Below, in pieces: positions 51,015 through 63,500 of a stretch of DNA of 64,000 nucleotides. Positions within the stretch are counted from its first letter, which is position 1; each line of letters begins with the position of its first letter. The stretch spans positions 1,116,001-1,180,000 of the forward strand of contig NW_027096008.1 of the NCBI RefSeq assembly GCF_040115645.1, read 5' to 3'. The notes beneath the pieces were generated by a model. The model was not told the DNA's origin. It searched no databases and saw nothing but the letters and a program-made list of their open reading frames with translations. The DNA comes from Euwallacea fornicatus. Lineage: Eukaryota; Arthropoda; Insecta; Coleoptera; Curculionidae. A program made the position numbers and the translations under genes.

Positions 51015-54000
51015 GAGATCTTTAAAATGGCACAACAATTCATAATTGCATCTTGTTGAATTTCCAAGAAAAATAGTACTTTATGTGCTCAAACACACAT
51101 ATTTTGTGACTTTTCCAATTTTGAAGCTCGATAACTTCGGCAAATGAGGACCAAATTTGTTAAACAAAGTGTCAAATTAATCAGCTCATCGAGATTTTGA
51201 AGATGTCACAAAACATCATGATTGCATCTTGTTGAATTTCCAAGAAAAGTAGTACTTTATGTGCTCAAACACACAACTTTTGTGACTTTTCAAACTTTGA
51301 AGCTCGATAGCTTCGGCAAATGAGGACCAAATTTGTTAAACAGAGTGTAAAATTAATCAGCTCGACGAGATTTTGAATATGTCACAACACATCATGATTG
51401 CATCTTGTTGAATTTCCAAGAAAAATAGTACTTTATGTGCTCAAACACACAACTTTTGTGACTTTTCCAATTTTGAAGCTCGATAACTTCGGCAAATGTG
51501 GACCAAATTTCTTATACAAAGTGTCAAATTAATCAGCTCAACAAGGTTATGAAGATGTCACAACACACCATGATTACATCTTGTTGAACTTCCAAGAAAT
51601 ATAGTACTTTATGTGCTCAAACACACATATTTTGTGACTTTTAAAACTCTGAAGCTCGATAACTTTGGCAAATGTTGACCAAATTTGTTACACAAAGTGT
51701 CAAATTAATCAGCTCGACGAGATTTTGAATATGTCCCAACACATCATGATTGCATCTTGTTGAATTTCCAAGAAAAATAGTACTTTATGTGCTTAAACAC
51801 ACATATTTTGTGACTTTTCAAACTTTGAAGCTCGATAACTTCGGCAAATGTGGACCAAAGTTCTTAAACAAAGTGTCAAATTAATCAGCTCGACGAGATT
51901 TTGAATATGTCACAACACATCATGATTGCATCTTGTTGAATTTCCAAGAAAAATAGTACTTTATGTGCTCAAACACACAACTTTTGTGACTTTTCAAACT
52001 TTGAAGCTCGATAGCTTCGGCAAATGAGGACCAAATTTGTTAAACAGAGTGTAAAATTAATCAGCTCGACGAGATTTTGAATATGTCACAACACATCATG
52101 ATTGCATCTTGTTGAATTTCCAAGAAAAGTAGTACTTTATGTGCTCAAACACACAACTTTTGTGACTTTTCAAACTTTGAAGCTCGATAGCTTCGGCAAA
52201 TGAGGACCAAATTTGTTAAACAGAGTGTAAAATTAATCAGCTCGACGAGATTTTGAATATGTCACAACACATCATGATTGCATCTTGTTGAATTTCCAAG
52301 AAAAATAGTACTTTATGTGCTCAAACACACAACTTTTGTGACTTTTCCAATTTTGAAGCTCGATAACTTCGGCAAATGTGGACCAAATTTCTTATACAAA
52401 GTGTCAAATTAATCAGCTCAACAAGGTTATGAAGATGTCACAACACACCATGATTACATCTTGTTGAACTTCCAAGAAATATAGTACTTTATGTGCTCAA
52501 ACACACATATTTTGTGACTTTTAAAACTCTGAAGCTCGATAACTTTGGCAAATGTTGACCAAATTTGTTACACAAAGTGTCAAAGTAATCACCTCAACGA
52601 GATTTTGAAGATGTCACAATACATCATGATTACATCTTGTTGAACTTCCAAGAAAAATAGTACTTTATGTGCTCAAACACTAAACTTGTGTGACTTCAAA
52701 TTTTGAAGCTCGATAGCTTCGGCATATGAAGACCAACTTTGTTAAACAAAGTGTCAAATTAATTAGCTCGACGAGATTTTGAATATGTCCCAACACATCA
52801 TGATTGCATCTTGTTGAATTTCCAAGAAAAATAGTACTTTATGTGCTTAAACACACATATTTTGTGACTTTTCAAACTTTGAAGCTCGATAACTTCGGCA
52901 AATGTGGACCAAAGTTCTTAAACAAAGTGTCAAATTAATCAGCTCATCGAGATTTTGAAGATGTCACAAAACATCATGATTGCATCTTGTTGAATTTCCA
53001 AGAAAAATAGTACTTTATATGCTCAAACACACATATTTTGTGACTTTACAAACTTTGAAGCTCGATAACTTTAGCAAATGTGGACCAAATTTGTTAACCA
53101 AAGTGTCAAATTAATCAGCTCGACGAGATTTTGAATATGTCACAACACATCATGATTGCATCTTGTTGAATTTCCAAGAAAAATAGTACTTTATGTGCTC
53201 AAACACACATATTTTGTGACTTTTCAAACTTTGAAGCTCGATAGCTTCGGCAAATGAAGACCAAATTTGTTAAACAAAGTGTCAAATTAATCAGCTCGAC
53301 GAGATTTTGAATATGTCACAACACATCATGATTACATCTTGTTGAACTTCCAAGAAAAATAGTACTTTATGTGCTCAAACACACAACTTTTGTGACTTTT
53401 CAAACTTTGAAGCTCGATAGCTTCGGCAAATGAGGACCAAATTTGTTAAACAGAGTGTAAAATTAATCAGCTCGACGAGATTTTGAATATGTCACAACAC
53501 ATCATGATTGCATCTTGTTGAATTTCCAAGAAAAATAGTACTTTATGTGCTCAAACACACAACTTTTGTGACTTTTCCAATTTTGAAGCTCGATAACTTT
53601 GGCAAATGTGGACCAAATTTGTTAACCAAAGTGTCAAATTAATCAGCTCGACGAGATTTTGAATATGTCACAACACATCATGATTGCATCTTGTTGAATT
53701 TCCAAGAAAAATAGTACTTTATGTGCTCAAACACACAACTTTTGTGACTTTTCAAACTTTGAAGCTCGATAGCTTCGGCAAATGAAGACCAAATTTGTTA
53801 AACAAAGTGTCAAATTAATCAGCTCGACGAGATTTTGAATATGTCACAACACATCATGATTGCATCTTGTTGAATTTCCAAGAAAAATAGTACTTTATGT
53901 GCTCAAACACACATATTTTGTGACTTTTCAAACTTTGAAGCTCAATAACTTCTGCAAATGTGGACCAAAGTTCTTAAACAAAGTGTCAAATTAATCAGCT

Positions 54001-54884
54001 CATCGAGATTTTGAAGATGTCACAAAACATCATGATTGCATCTTGTTGAATTTCCAAGAAAAATAGTACTTTATGTGCTCAAACACACAACTTTTGTGAC
54101 TTTTCAAACTTTGAAGCTCGATAGCTTCGGCAAATGAGGACCAAATTTGTTAAACAGAGTGTAAAATTAATCAGCTCGACGAGATTTTGAATATGTCACA
54201 ACACATCATGATTGCATCTTGTTGAATTTCCAAGAAAAATAGTACTTTATGAGCTCAAACACACAACTTTTGTGACTTTTCAAACTTTGAAGCTCGATAG
54301 CTTCGGCAAATGAGGACCAAATTTGTTAAACAGAGTGTAAAATTAATCAGCTCGACGAGATTTTGAATATGTCACAACACATCATGATTGCATCTTGTTG
54401 AATTTCCAAGAAAAATAGTACTTTATGTGCTCAAACACACAACTTTTGTGACTTTTCCAATTTTGAAGCTCGATAACTTTGGCAAATGTGGACCAAATTT
54501 GTTAACCAAAGTGTCAAATTAATCAGCTCGACGAGATCTTTAAAATGGCACAACAATTCATAATTGCATCTTGTTGAATTTCCAAGAAAAATAGTACTTT
54601 ATGTGCTCAAACACACATATTTTGTGACTTTTCAAACTTTGAAGCTCGATAGCTTCGGCAAATGAAGACCAAATTTGTTAAACAAAGTGTCAAATTAATC
54701 AGCTCGACGAGATTTTGAATATGTCACAACACATCATGATTGCATCTTGTTGAATTTCCAAGAAAAATAGTACTTTATGTGCTCAAACACACATATTTTG
54801 TGACTTTTCAAACTTTGAAGCTCGATAGCTTCGGCAAATGAAGACCAAATTTGTTAAACAAAGTGTCAAATTAATCAGCTCGAC
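51015..54884. repeat. Region E HOR unit 2, 22 monomers, 3870 bp
   Basis: Same length and general order as unit 1, but the first monomer has an R-GGCAC head instead of the GTGATTTTG head, and the second aacaagg monomer (52423) continues into the full cassette with the 174-bp monomer (52599-52772) and C. Units 1 and 3 have S and T monomers at those two positions instead. The count of 22 is preserved, so the cassette replaced two monomers. The right end has GAGCTC, R-GGCAC and T copies. Confidence 0.9.
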
Positions 54885-57800
54885 GTGATTTTGAATATGT
54901 CACAACACATCATGATTGCATCTTGTTGAATTTCCAAGAAAAATAGTACTTTATGTGCTCAAACACACAACTTTTGTGACTTTTCCAATTTTGAAGCTCG
55001 ATAACTTCGGCAAATGAGGACCAAATTTGTTAAACAAAGTGTCAAATTAATCAGCTCATCGAGATTTTGAAGATGTCACAAAACATCATGATTGCATCTT
55101 GTTGAATTTCCAAGAAAAGTAGTACTTTATGTGCTCAAACACACAACTTTTGTGACTTTTCAAACTTTGAAGCTCGATAGCTTCGGCAAATGAGGACCAA
55201 ATTTGTTAAACAGAGTGTAAAATTAATCAGCTCGACGAGATTTTGAATATGTCACAACACATCATGATTGCATCTTGTTGAATTTCCAAGAAAAATAGTA
55301 CTTTATGTGCTCAAACACACAACTTTTGTGACTTTTCCAATTTTGAAGCTCGATAACTTCGGCAAATGTGGACCAAATTTCTTATACAAAGTGTCAAATT
55401 AATCAGCTCAACAAGGTTATGAAGATGTCACAACACACCATGATTACATCTTGTTGAACTTCCAAGAAATATAGTACTTTATGTGCTCAAACACACATAT
55501 TTTGTGACTTTTAAAACTCTGAAGCTCGATAACTTTGGCAAATGTTGACCAAATTTGTTACACAAAGTGTCAAATTAATCAGCTCGACGAGATTTTGAAT
55601 ATGTCCCAACACATCATGATTGCATCTTGTTGAATTTCCAAGAAAAATAGTACTTTATGTGCTTAAACACACATATTTTGTGACTTTTCAAACTTTGAAG
55701 CTCGATAACTTCGGCAAATGTGGACCAAAGTTCTTAAACAAAGTGTCAAATTAATCAGCTCGACGAGATTTTGAATATGTCACAACACATCATGATTGCA
55801 TCTTGTTGAATTTCCAAGAAAAATAGTACTTTATGTGCTCAAACACACAACTTTTGTGACTTTTCAAACTTTGAAGCTCGATAGCTTCGGCAAATGAGGA
55901 CCAAATTTGTTAAACAGAGTGTAAAATTAATCAGCTCGACGAGATTTTGAATATGTCACAACACATCATGATTGCATCTTGTTGAATTTCCAAGAAAAGT
56001 AGTACTTTATGTGCTCAAACACACAACTTTTGTGACTTTTCAAACTTTGAAGCTCGATAGCTTCGGCAAATGAGGACCAAATTTGTTAAACAGAGTGTAA
56101 AATTAATCAGCTCGACGAGATTTTGAATATGTCACAACACATCATGATTGCATCTTGTTGAATTTCCAAGAAAAATAGTACTTTATGTGCTCAAACACAC
56201 AACTTTTGTGACTTTTCCAATTTTGAAGCTCGATAACTTCGGCAAATGTGGACCAAATTTCTTATACAAAGTGTCAAATTAATCAGCTCAACAAGGTTAT
56301 GAAGATGTCACAACACACCATGATTACATCTTGTTGAACTTCCAAGAAATATAGTACTTTATGTGCTCAAACACACATATTTTGTGACTTTTAAAACTCT
56401 GAAGCTCGATAACTTTGGCAAATGTTGACCAAATTTGTTACACAAAGTGTCAAATTAATCAGCTCATCGAGATTTTGAAGATGTCACAAAACATCATGAT
56501 TGCATCTTGTTGAATTTCCAAGAAAAGTAGTACTTTATGTGCTCAAACACACAACTTTTGTGACTTTTCAAACTTTGAAGCTCGATAGCTTCGGCAAATG
56601 AGGACCAAATTTGTTAAACAGAGTGTAAAATTAATCAGCTCGACGAGATTTTGAATATGTCACAACACATCATGATTGCATCTTGTTGAATTTCCAAGAA
56701 AAATAGTACTTTATGTGCTTAAACACACATATTTTGTGACTTTTCAAACTTTGAAGCTCGATAACTTCGGCAAATGTGGACCAAAGTTCTTAAACAAAGT
56801 GTCAAATTAATCAGCTCATCGAGATTTTGAAGATGTCACAAAACATCATGATTGCATCTTGTTGAATTTCCAAGAAAAATAGTACTTTATATGCTCAAAC
56901 ACACATATTTTGTGACTTTACAAACTTTGAAGCTCGATAACTTTAGCAAATGTGGACCAAATTTGTTAACCAAAGTGTCAAATTAATCAGCTCGACGAGA
57001 TTTTGAATATGTCACAACACATCATGATTGCATCTTGTTGAATTTCCAAGAAAAATAGTACTTTATGTGCTCAAACACACATATTTTGTGACTTTTCAAA
57101 CTTTGAAGCTCGATAGCTTCGGCAAATGAAGACCAAATTTGTTAAACAAAGTGTCAAATTAATCAGCTCGACGAGATTTTGAATATGTCACAACACATCA
57201 TGATTACATCTTGTTGAACTTCCAAGAAAAATAGTACTTTATGTGCTCAAACACACAACTTTTGTGACTTTTCAAACTTTGAAGCTCGATAGCTTCGGCA
57301 AATGAGGACCAAATTTGTTAAACAGAGTGTAAAATTAATCAGCTCGACGAGATTTTGAATATGTCACAACACATCATGATTGCATCTTGTTGAATTTCCA
57401 AGAAAAATAGTACTTTATGTGCTCAAACACACAACTTTTGTGACTTTTCCAATTTTGAAGCTCGATAACTTTGGCAAATGTGGACCAAATTTGTTAACCA
57501 AAGTGTCAAATTAATCAGCTCGACGAGATTTTGAATATGTCACAACACATCATGATTGCATCTTGTTGAATTTCCAAGAAAAATAGTACTTTATGTGCTC
57601 AAACACACAACTTTTGTGACTTTTCAAACTTTGAAGCTCGATAGCTTCGGCAAATGAAGACCAAATTTGTTAAACAAAGTGTCAAATTAATCAGCTCGAC
57701 GAGATTTTGAATATGTCACAACACATCATGATTGCATCTTGTTGAATTTCCAAGAAAAATAGTACTTTATGTGCTCAAACACACAACTTTTGTGACTTTT

Positions 57801-60516
57801 CCAATTTTGAAGCTCGATAACTTCGGCAAATGTGGACCAAAGTTCTTAAACAAAGTGTCAAATTAATCAGCTCATCGAGATTTTGAAGATGTCACAAAAC
57901 ATCATGATTGCATCTTGTTGAATTTCCAAGAAAAATAGTACTTTATATGCTCAAACACACATATTTTGTGACTTTACAAACTTTGAAGCTCGATAACTTT
58001 AGCAAATGTGGACCAAATTTGTTAACCAAAGTGTCAAATTAATCAGCTCGACGAGATTTTGAATATGTCACAACACATCATGATTGCATCTTGTTGAATT
58101 TCCAAGAAAAATAGTACTTTATGTGCTCAAACACACATATTTTGTGACTTTTCAAACTTTGAAGCTCGATAGCTTCGGCAAATGAAGACCAAATTTGTTA
58201 AACAAAGTGTCAAATTAATCAGCTCGACGAGATTTTGAATATGTCACAACACATCATGATTACATCTTGTTGAACTTCCAAGAAAAATAGTACTTTATGT
58301 GCTCAAACACACAACTTTTGTGACTTTTCAAACTTTGAAGCTCGATAGCTTCGGCAAATGAGGACCAAATTTGTTAAACAGAGTGTAAAATTAATCAGCT
58401 CGACGAGATTTTGAATATGTCACAACACATCATGATTGCATCTTGTTGAATTTCCAAGAAAAGTAGTACTTTATGTGCTCAAACACACAACTTTTGTGAC
58501 TTTTCAAACTTTGAAGCTCGATAGCTTCGGCAAATGAGGACCAAATTTGTTAAACAGAGTGTAAAATTAATCAGCTCGACGAGATTTTGAATATGTCACA
58601 ACACATCATGATTGCATCTTGTTGAATTTCCAAGAAAAATAGTACTTTATGTGCTCAAACACACAACTTTTGTGACTTTTCAAACTTTGAAGCTCGATAG
58701 CTTCGGCAAATGAAGACCAAATTTGTTAAACAAAGTGTCAAATTAATCAGCTCGACGAGATTTTGAATATGTCACAACACATCATGATTGCATCTTGTTG
58801 AATTTCCAAGAAAAATAGTACTTTATGTGCTCAAACACACATATTTTGTGACTTTTCAAACTTTGAAGCTCAATAACTTCTGCAAATGTGGACCAAAGTT
58901 CTTAAACAAAGTGTCAAATTAATCAGCTCATCGAGATTTTGAAGATGTCACAAAACATCATGATTGCATCTTGTTGAATTTCCAAGAAAAATAGTACTTT
59001 ATGTGCTCAAACACACAACTTTTGTGACTTTTCAAACTTTGAAGCTCGATAGCTTCGGCAAATGAGGACCAAATTTGTTAAACAGAGTGTAAAATTAATC
59101 AGCTCGACGAGATTTTGAATATGTCACAACACATCATGATTGCATCTTGTTGAATTTCCAAGAAAAATAGTACTTTATGTGCTCAAACACACATATTTTG
59201 TGACTTTTCAAACTTTGAAGCTCGATAGCTTCGGCAAATGAAGACCAAATTTGTTAAACAAAGTGTCAAATTAATCAGCTCGACGAGATTTTGAATATGT
59301 CACAACACATCATGATTGCATCTTGTTGAATTTCCAAGAAAAATAGTACTTTATGTGCTCAAACACACAACTTTTGTGACTTTTCAAACTTTGAAGCTCG
59401 ATAGCTTCGGCAAATGAGGACCAAATTTGTTAAACAAAGTGTAAAATTAATCAGCTCGACGAGATTTTGAATATGTCACAACACATCATGATTGCATCTT
59501 GTTGAATTTCCAAGCAAAGTAGTACTTTATGTGCTCAAACACACAACTTTTGTGACTTTTCAAACTTTGAAGCTCGATAGCTTCGGCAAATGAGGACCAA
59601 ATTTGTTAAACAGAGTGTAAAATTAATCAGCTCGACGAGATTTTGAATATGTCACAACACATCATGATTGCATCTTGTTGAATTTCCAAGAAAAATAGTA
59701 CTTTATGTGCTCAAACACACAACTTTTGTGACTTTTCAAAATTTGAAGCTCGAAAGCTTCGGCAAATGAGGACCAAATTTGTTAAACAAAGTGTAAAATT
59801 AATCAGCTCGACGAGATTTTGAATATGTCACAACACATCATGATTGCATCTTGTTGAATTTCCAAGAAAAGTAGTACTTTATGTGCTCAAACACACAACT
59901 TTTGTGACTTTTCAAACTTTGAAGCTCGATAGCTTCGGCAAATGAGGACCAAATTTGTTAAACAGAGTGTAAAATTAATCAGCTCGACGAGATTTTGAAT
60001 ATGTCACAACACATCATGATTGCATCTTGTTGAATTTCCAAGAAAAATAGTACTTTATGTGCTTAAACACACATATTTTGTGACTTTTCAAACTTTGAAG
60101 CTCGATAACTTCGGCAAATGTGGACCAAAGTTCTTAAACAAAGTGTCAAATTAATCAGCTCATCGAGATTTTGAAGATGTCACAAAACATCATGATTGCA
60201 TCTTGTTGAATTTCCAAGAAAAATAGTACTTTATATGCTCAAACACACATATTTTGTGACTTTTCAAACTTTGAAGCTCGATAACTTTGGCAAATGTGGA
60301 CCAAATTTGTTAACCAAAGTGTCAAATTAATCAGCTCGACGAGATCTTTAAAATGACACAACAATTCATAATTGCATCTTGTTGAATTTCCAAGAAAAAT
60401 AGTACTTTATGTGCTCAAACACACATATTTTGTGACTTTTCAAACTTTGAAGCTCGATAGCTTCGGCAAATGAAGACCAAATTTGTTAAACAAAGTGTCA
60501 AATTAATCAGCTCGAC
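54885..60516. repeat. Region E HOR unit 3, expanded to 32 monomers, 5632 bp
   Basis: Opens with CGACGTGATTTTG as unit 1 does and has aacaagg copies at 55413 and 56293 (880 bp apart). The TTTACAAAC/TTTAGCA S monomer occurs near 56.9 kb and again near 58.0 kb, so an internal block of about 6 monomers was re-duplicated. Near 59.4-59.9 kb are T copies with private changes (CCAAGCAAAGTAG, GCTCGAAAGCTTC, GTTAAACAAAGTGTAAAA). The next CGACGTGATTTTG is at 60517. Confidence 0.88.
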
Positions 60517-63500
60517 GTGATTTTGAATATGTCACAACACATCATGATTGCATCTTGTTGAATTTCCAAGAAAAATAGTACTTTATGTGCTCAAACACAC
60601 AACTTTTGTGACTTTTCCAATTTTGAAGCTCGATAACTTCGGCAAATGAGGACCAAATTTGTTAAACAAAGTGTCAAATTAATCAGCTCATCGAGATTTT
60701 GAAGATGTCACAAAACATCATGATTGCATCTTGTTGAATTTCCAAGAAAAGTAGTACTTTATGTGCTCAAACACACAACTTTTGTGACTTTTCAAACTTT
60801 GAAGCTCGATAGCTTCGGCAAATGAGGACCAAATTTGTTAAACAGAGTGTAAAATTAATCAGCTCGACGAGATTTTGAATATGTCACAACACATCATGAT
60901 TGCATCTTGTTGAATTTCCAAGAAAAATAGTACTTTATGTGCTCAAACACACAACTTTTGTGACTTTTCCAATTTTGAAGCTCGATAACTTCGGCAAATG
61001 TGGACCAAATTTCTTATACAAAGTGTCAAATTAATCAGCTCGACAAGGTTATGAAGATGTCACAACTCATCATGATTACCTCTTGTTGAACTTCCAAGAA
61101 AAATAGTACTTTATGTGCTCAAACACACAACTTTTGTGACTTTTCCAATTTTGAAGCTCGATAACTTCGGCAAATGTGGACCACATTTCTTAAACAAAGT
61201 GTCAAATTAATCAGCTCGACGGGATCTTTAAAATGACAACACATCATGATTACATCTTGTTGAACTTCCAAGAAAAATAGTACTTTATGTGCTCAAACAC
61301 ACAACTTTTGTGACTTTTCAAACTTTGAAGCTCGATAGCTTCGGCAAATGAAGACCAAATTTGTTAAACAAAGTGTCAAATTAATCAGCTCGACGAGATT
61401 TTGAATATGTCACAACACATCATGATTGCATCTTGTTGAATTTCCAAGAAAAATAGTACTTTATGTGCTCAAACACACATATTTTGTGACTTTTCAAACT
61501 TTGAAGCTCAATAACTTCTGCAAATGTGGACCAAAGTTCTTAAACAAAGTGTCAAATTAATCAGCTCATCGAGATTTTGAAGATGTCACAAAACATCATG
61601 ATTGCATCTTGTTGAATTTCCAAGAAAAATAGTACTTTATGTGCTCAAACACACAACTTTTGTGACTTTTCAAACTTTGAAGCTCGATAGCTTCGGCAAA
61701 TGAGGACCAAATTTGTTAAACAGAGTGTAAAATTAATCAGCTCGACGAGATTTTGAATATGTCACAACACATCATGATTGCATCTTGTTGAATTTCCAAG
61801 AAAAATAGTACTTTATGTGCTCAAACACACAACTTTTGTGACTTTTCAAACTTTGAAGCTCGATAGCTTCGGCAAATGAAGACCAAATTTGTTAAACAAA
61901 GTGTCAAATTAATCAGCTCGACGAGATTTTGAATATGTCGCAACACATCATGATTGCATCTTGTTGAATTTCCAAGAAAAATAGTACTTTATGTGCTCAA
62001 ACACACAACTTTTGTGACTTTTCCAATTTTGAAGCTCGATAACTTTGGCAAATGTGGACCAAATTTGTTAACCAAAGTGTCAAATTAATCAGCTCGACGA
62101 GATCTTTAAAATGGCACAACAATTCATAATTGCATCTTGTTGAATTTCCAAGAAAAATAGTACTTTATGTGCTCAAACACACAACTTTTGTGACTTTTCA
62201 AACTTTGAAGCTCGATAGCTTCGGCAAATGAGGACCAAATTTGTTAAACAGAGTGTCAACTTAATCAGCTCGACGAGATTTTGAATATGTCACAACACAT
62301 CATAATTGCATCTTGTTGAATTTCCAAGAAAAATAGTACTTTATGTGCTCAAACTCACAACTTTTGTGACTTTTCCAATTTTTAAGCTCGATAGCTTCGG
62401 CAAATGAAGACCAAATTTGTTAAACAAAGTGTCAAATTAATCAGCTCAACGAGATTTTGAAGATGTCACAACATATCATGATTGCATCTTGTTGAATTTC
62501 CAAGAAAAATAGTACTTTATATGCTCAAACACACATATTTTGTGACTTTTCAAACTTTGAAGCTCGATAGCTTCGGCAAATGAAGACCAAATTTGTTAAA
62601 CAAAGTGTCAAATTAATCAGCTCAACGAGATTTTGAATATGTCACAACACATCATGATTGCATCTTGTTGAATTTCCAAGAAAAATAGTACTTTATGTGC
62701 TCAAACACACAACTTTTGTGACTTTTCAAACTTTGAAGCTCGATAGCTTCGGCAAATGAAGACCAAATTTGTTAAACAAAGTGTCAAATTAATCAGCTCA
62801 ACGAGATTTTGAATATGTCACAACACATCATGATTGCATCTTGTTGAATTTCCAAGAAAAATAGTACTTTATGTGCTCAAACACACAACTTTTGTGACTT
62901 TTCAAACTTTGAAGGTCGATAACTTTGGCAAATGTGGACCAAATTTGTTAACCAAAGTGTCAAATTAATCAGCTCGACAAGGTTATGAAGATGTCACAAC
63001 TCATCATGATTACCTCTTGTTGAACTTCCAAGAAAAATAGTACTTTATGTGCTCAAACACACAACTTTTGTGACTTTTCAAACTTTGAAGCTCGATAGCT
63101 TCGGCAAATGAGGACCAAATTTGTTAAACAGAGTGTCAAATTAATCAGCTCGACAAGGTTATGAAGATGTCACAACACATCATGATTACCTCTTGTTGAA
63201 CTTCCAAGAAAAATAGTACTTTATGTGCTCAAACACACAACTTTTGTGACTTTTCAAACTTTGAAGCTCGATAGCTTCGGCAAATGAGGACCAAATTTGT
63301 TAAACAGAGTGTAAAATTAATCAGCTCGACGAGATTTTGAATATGTCACAACACATCATGATTGCATCTTGTTGAATTTCCAAGAAAAATAGTACTTTAT
63401 GTGCTCAAACACACAACTTTTGTGACTTTTCCAATTTTGAAGCTCGATAACTTTGGCAAATGTGGACCAAATTTGTTAACCAAAGTGTCAAGTTCATCAG

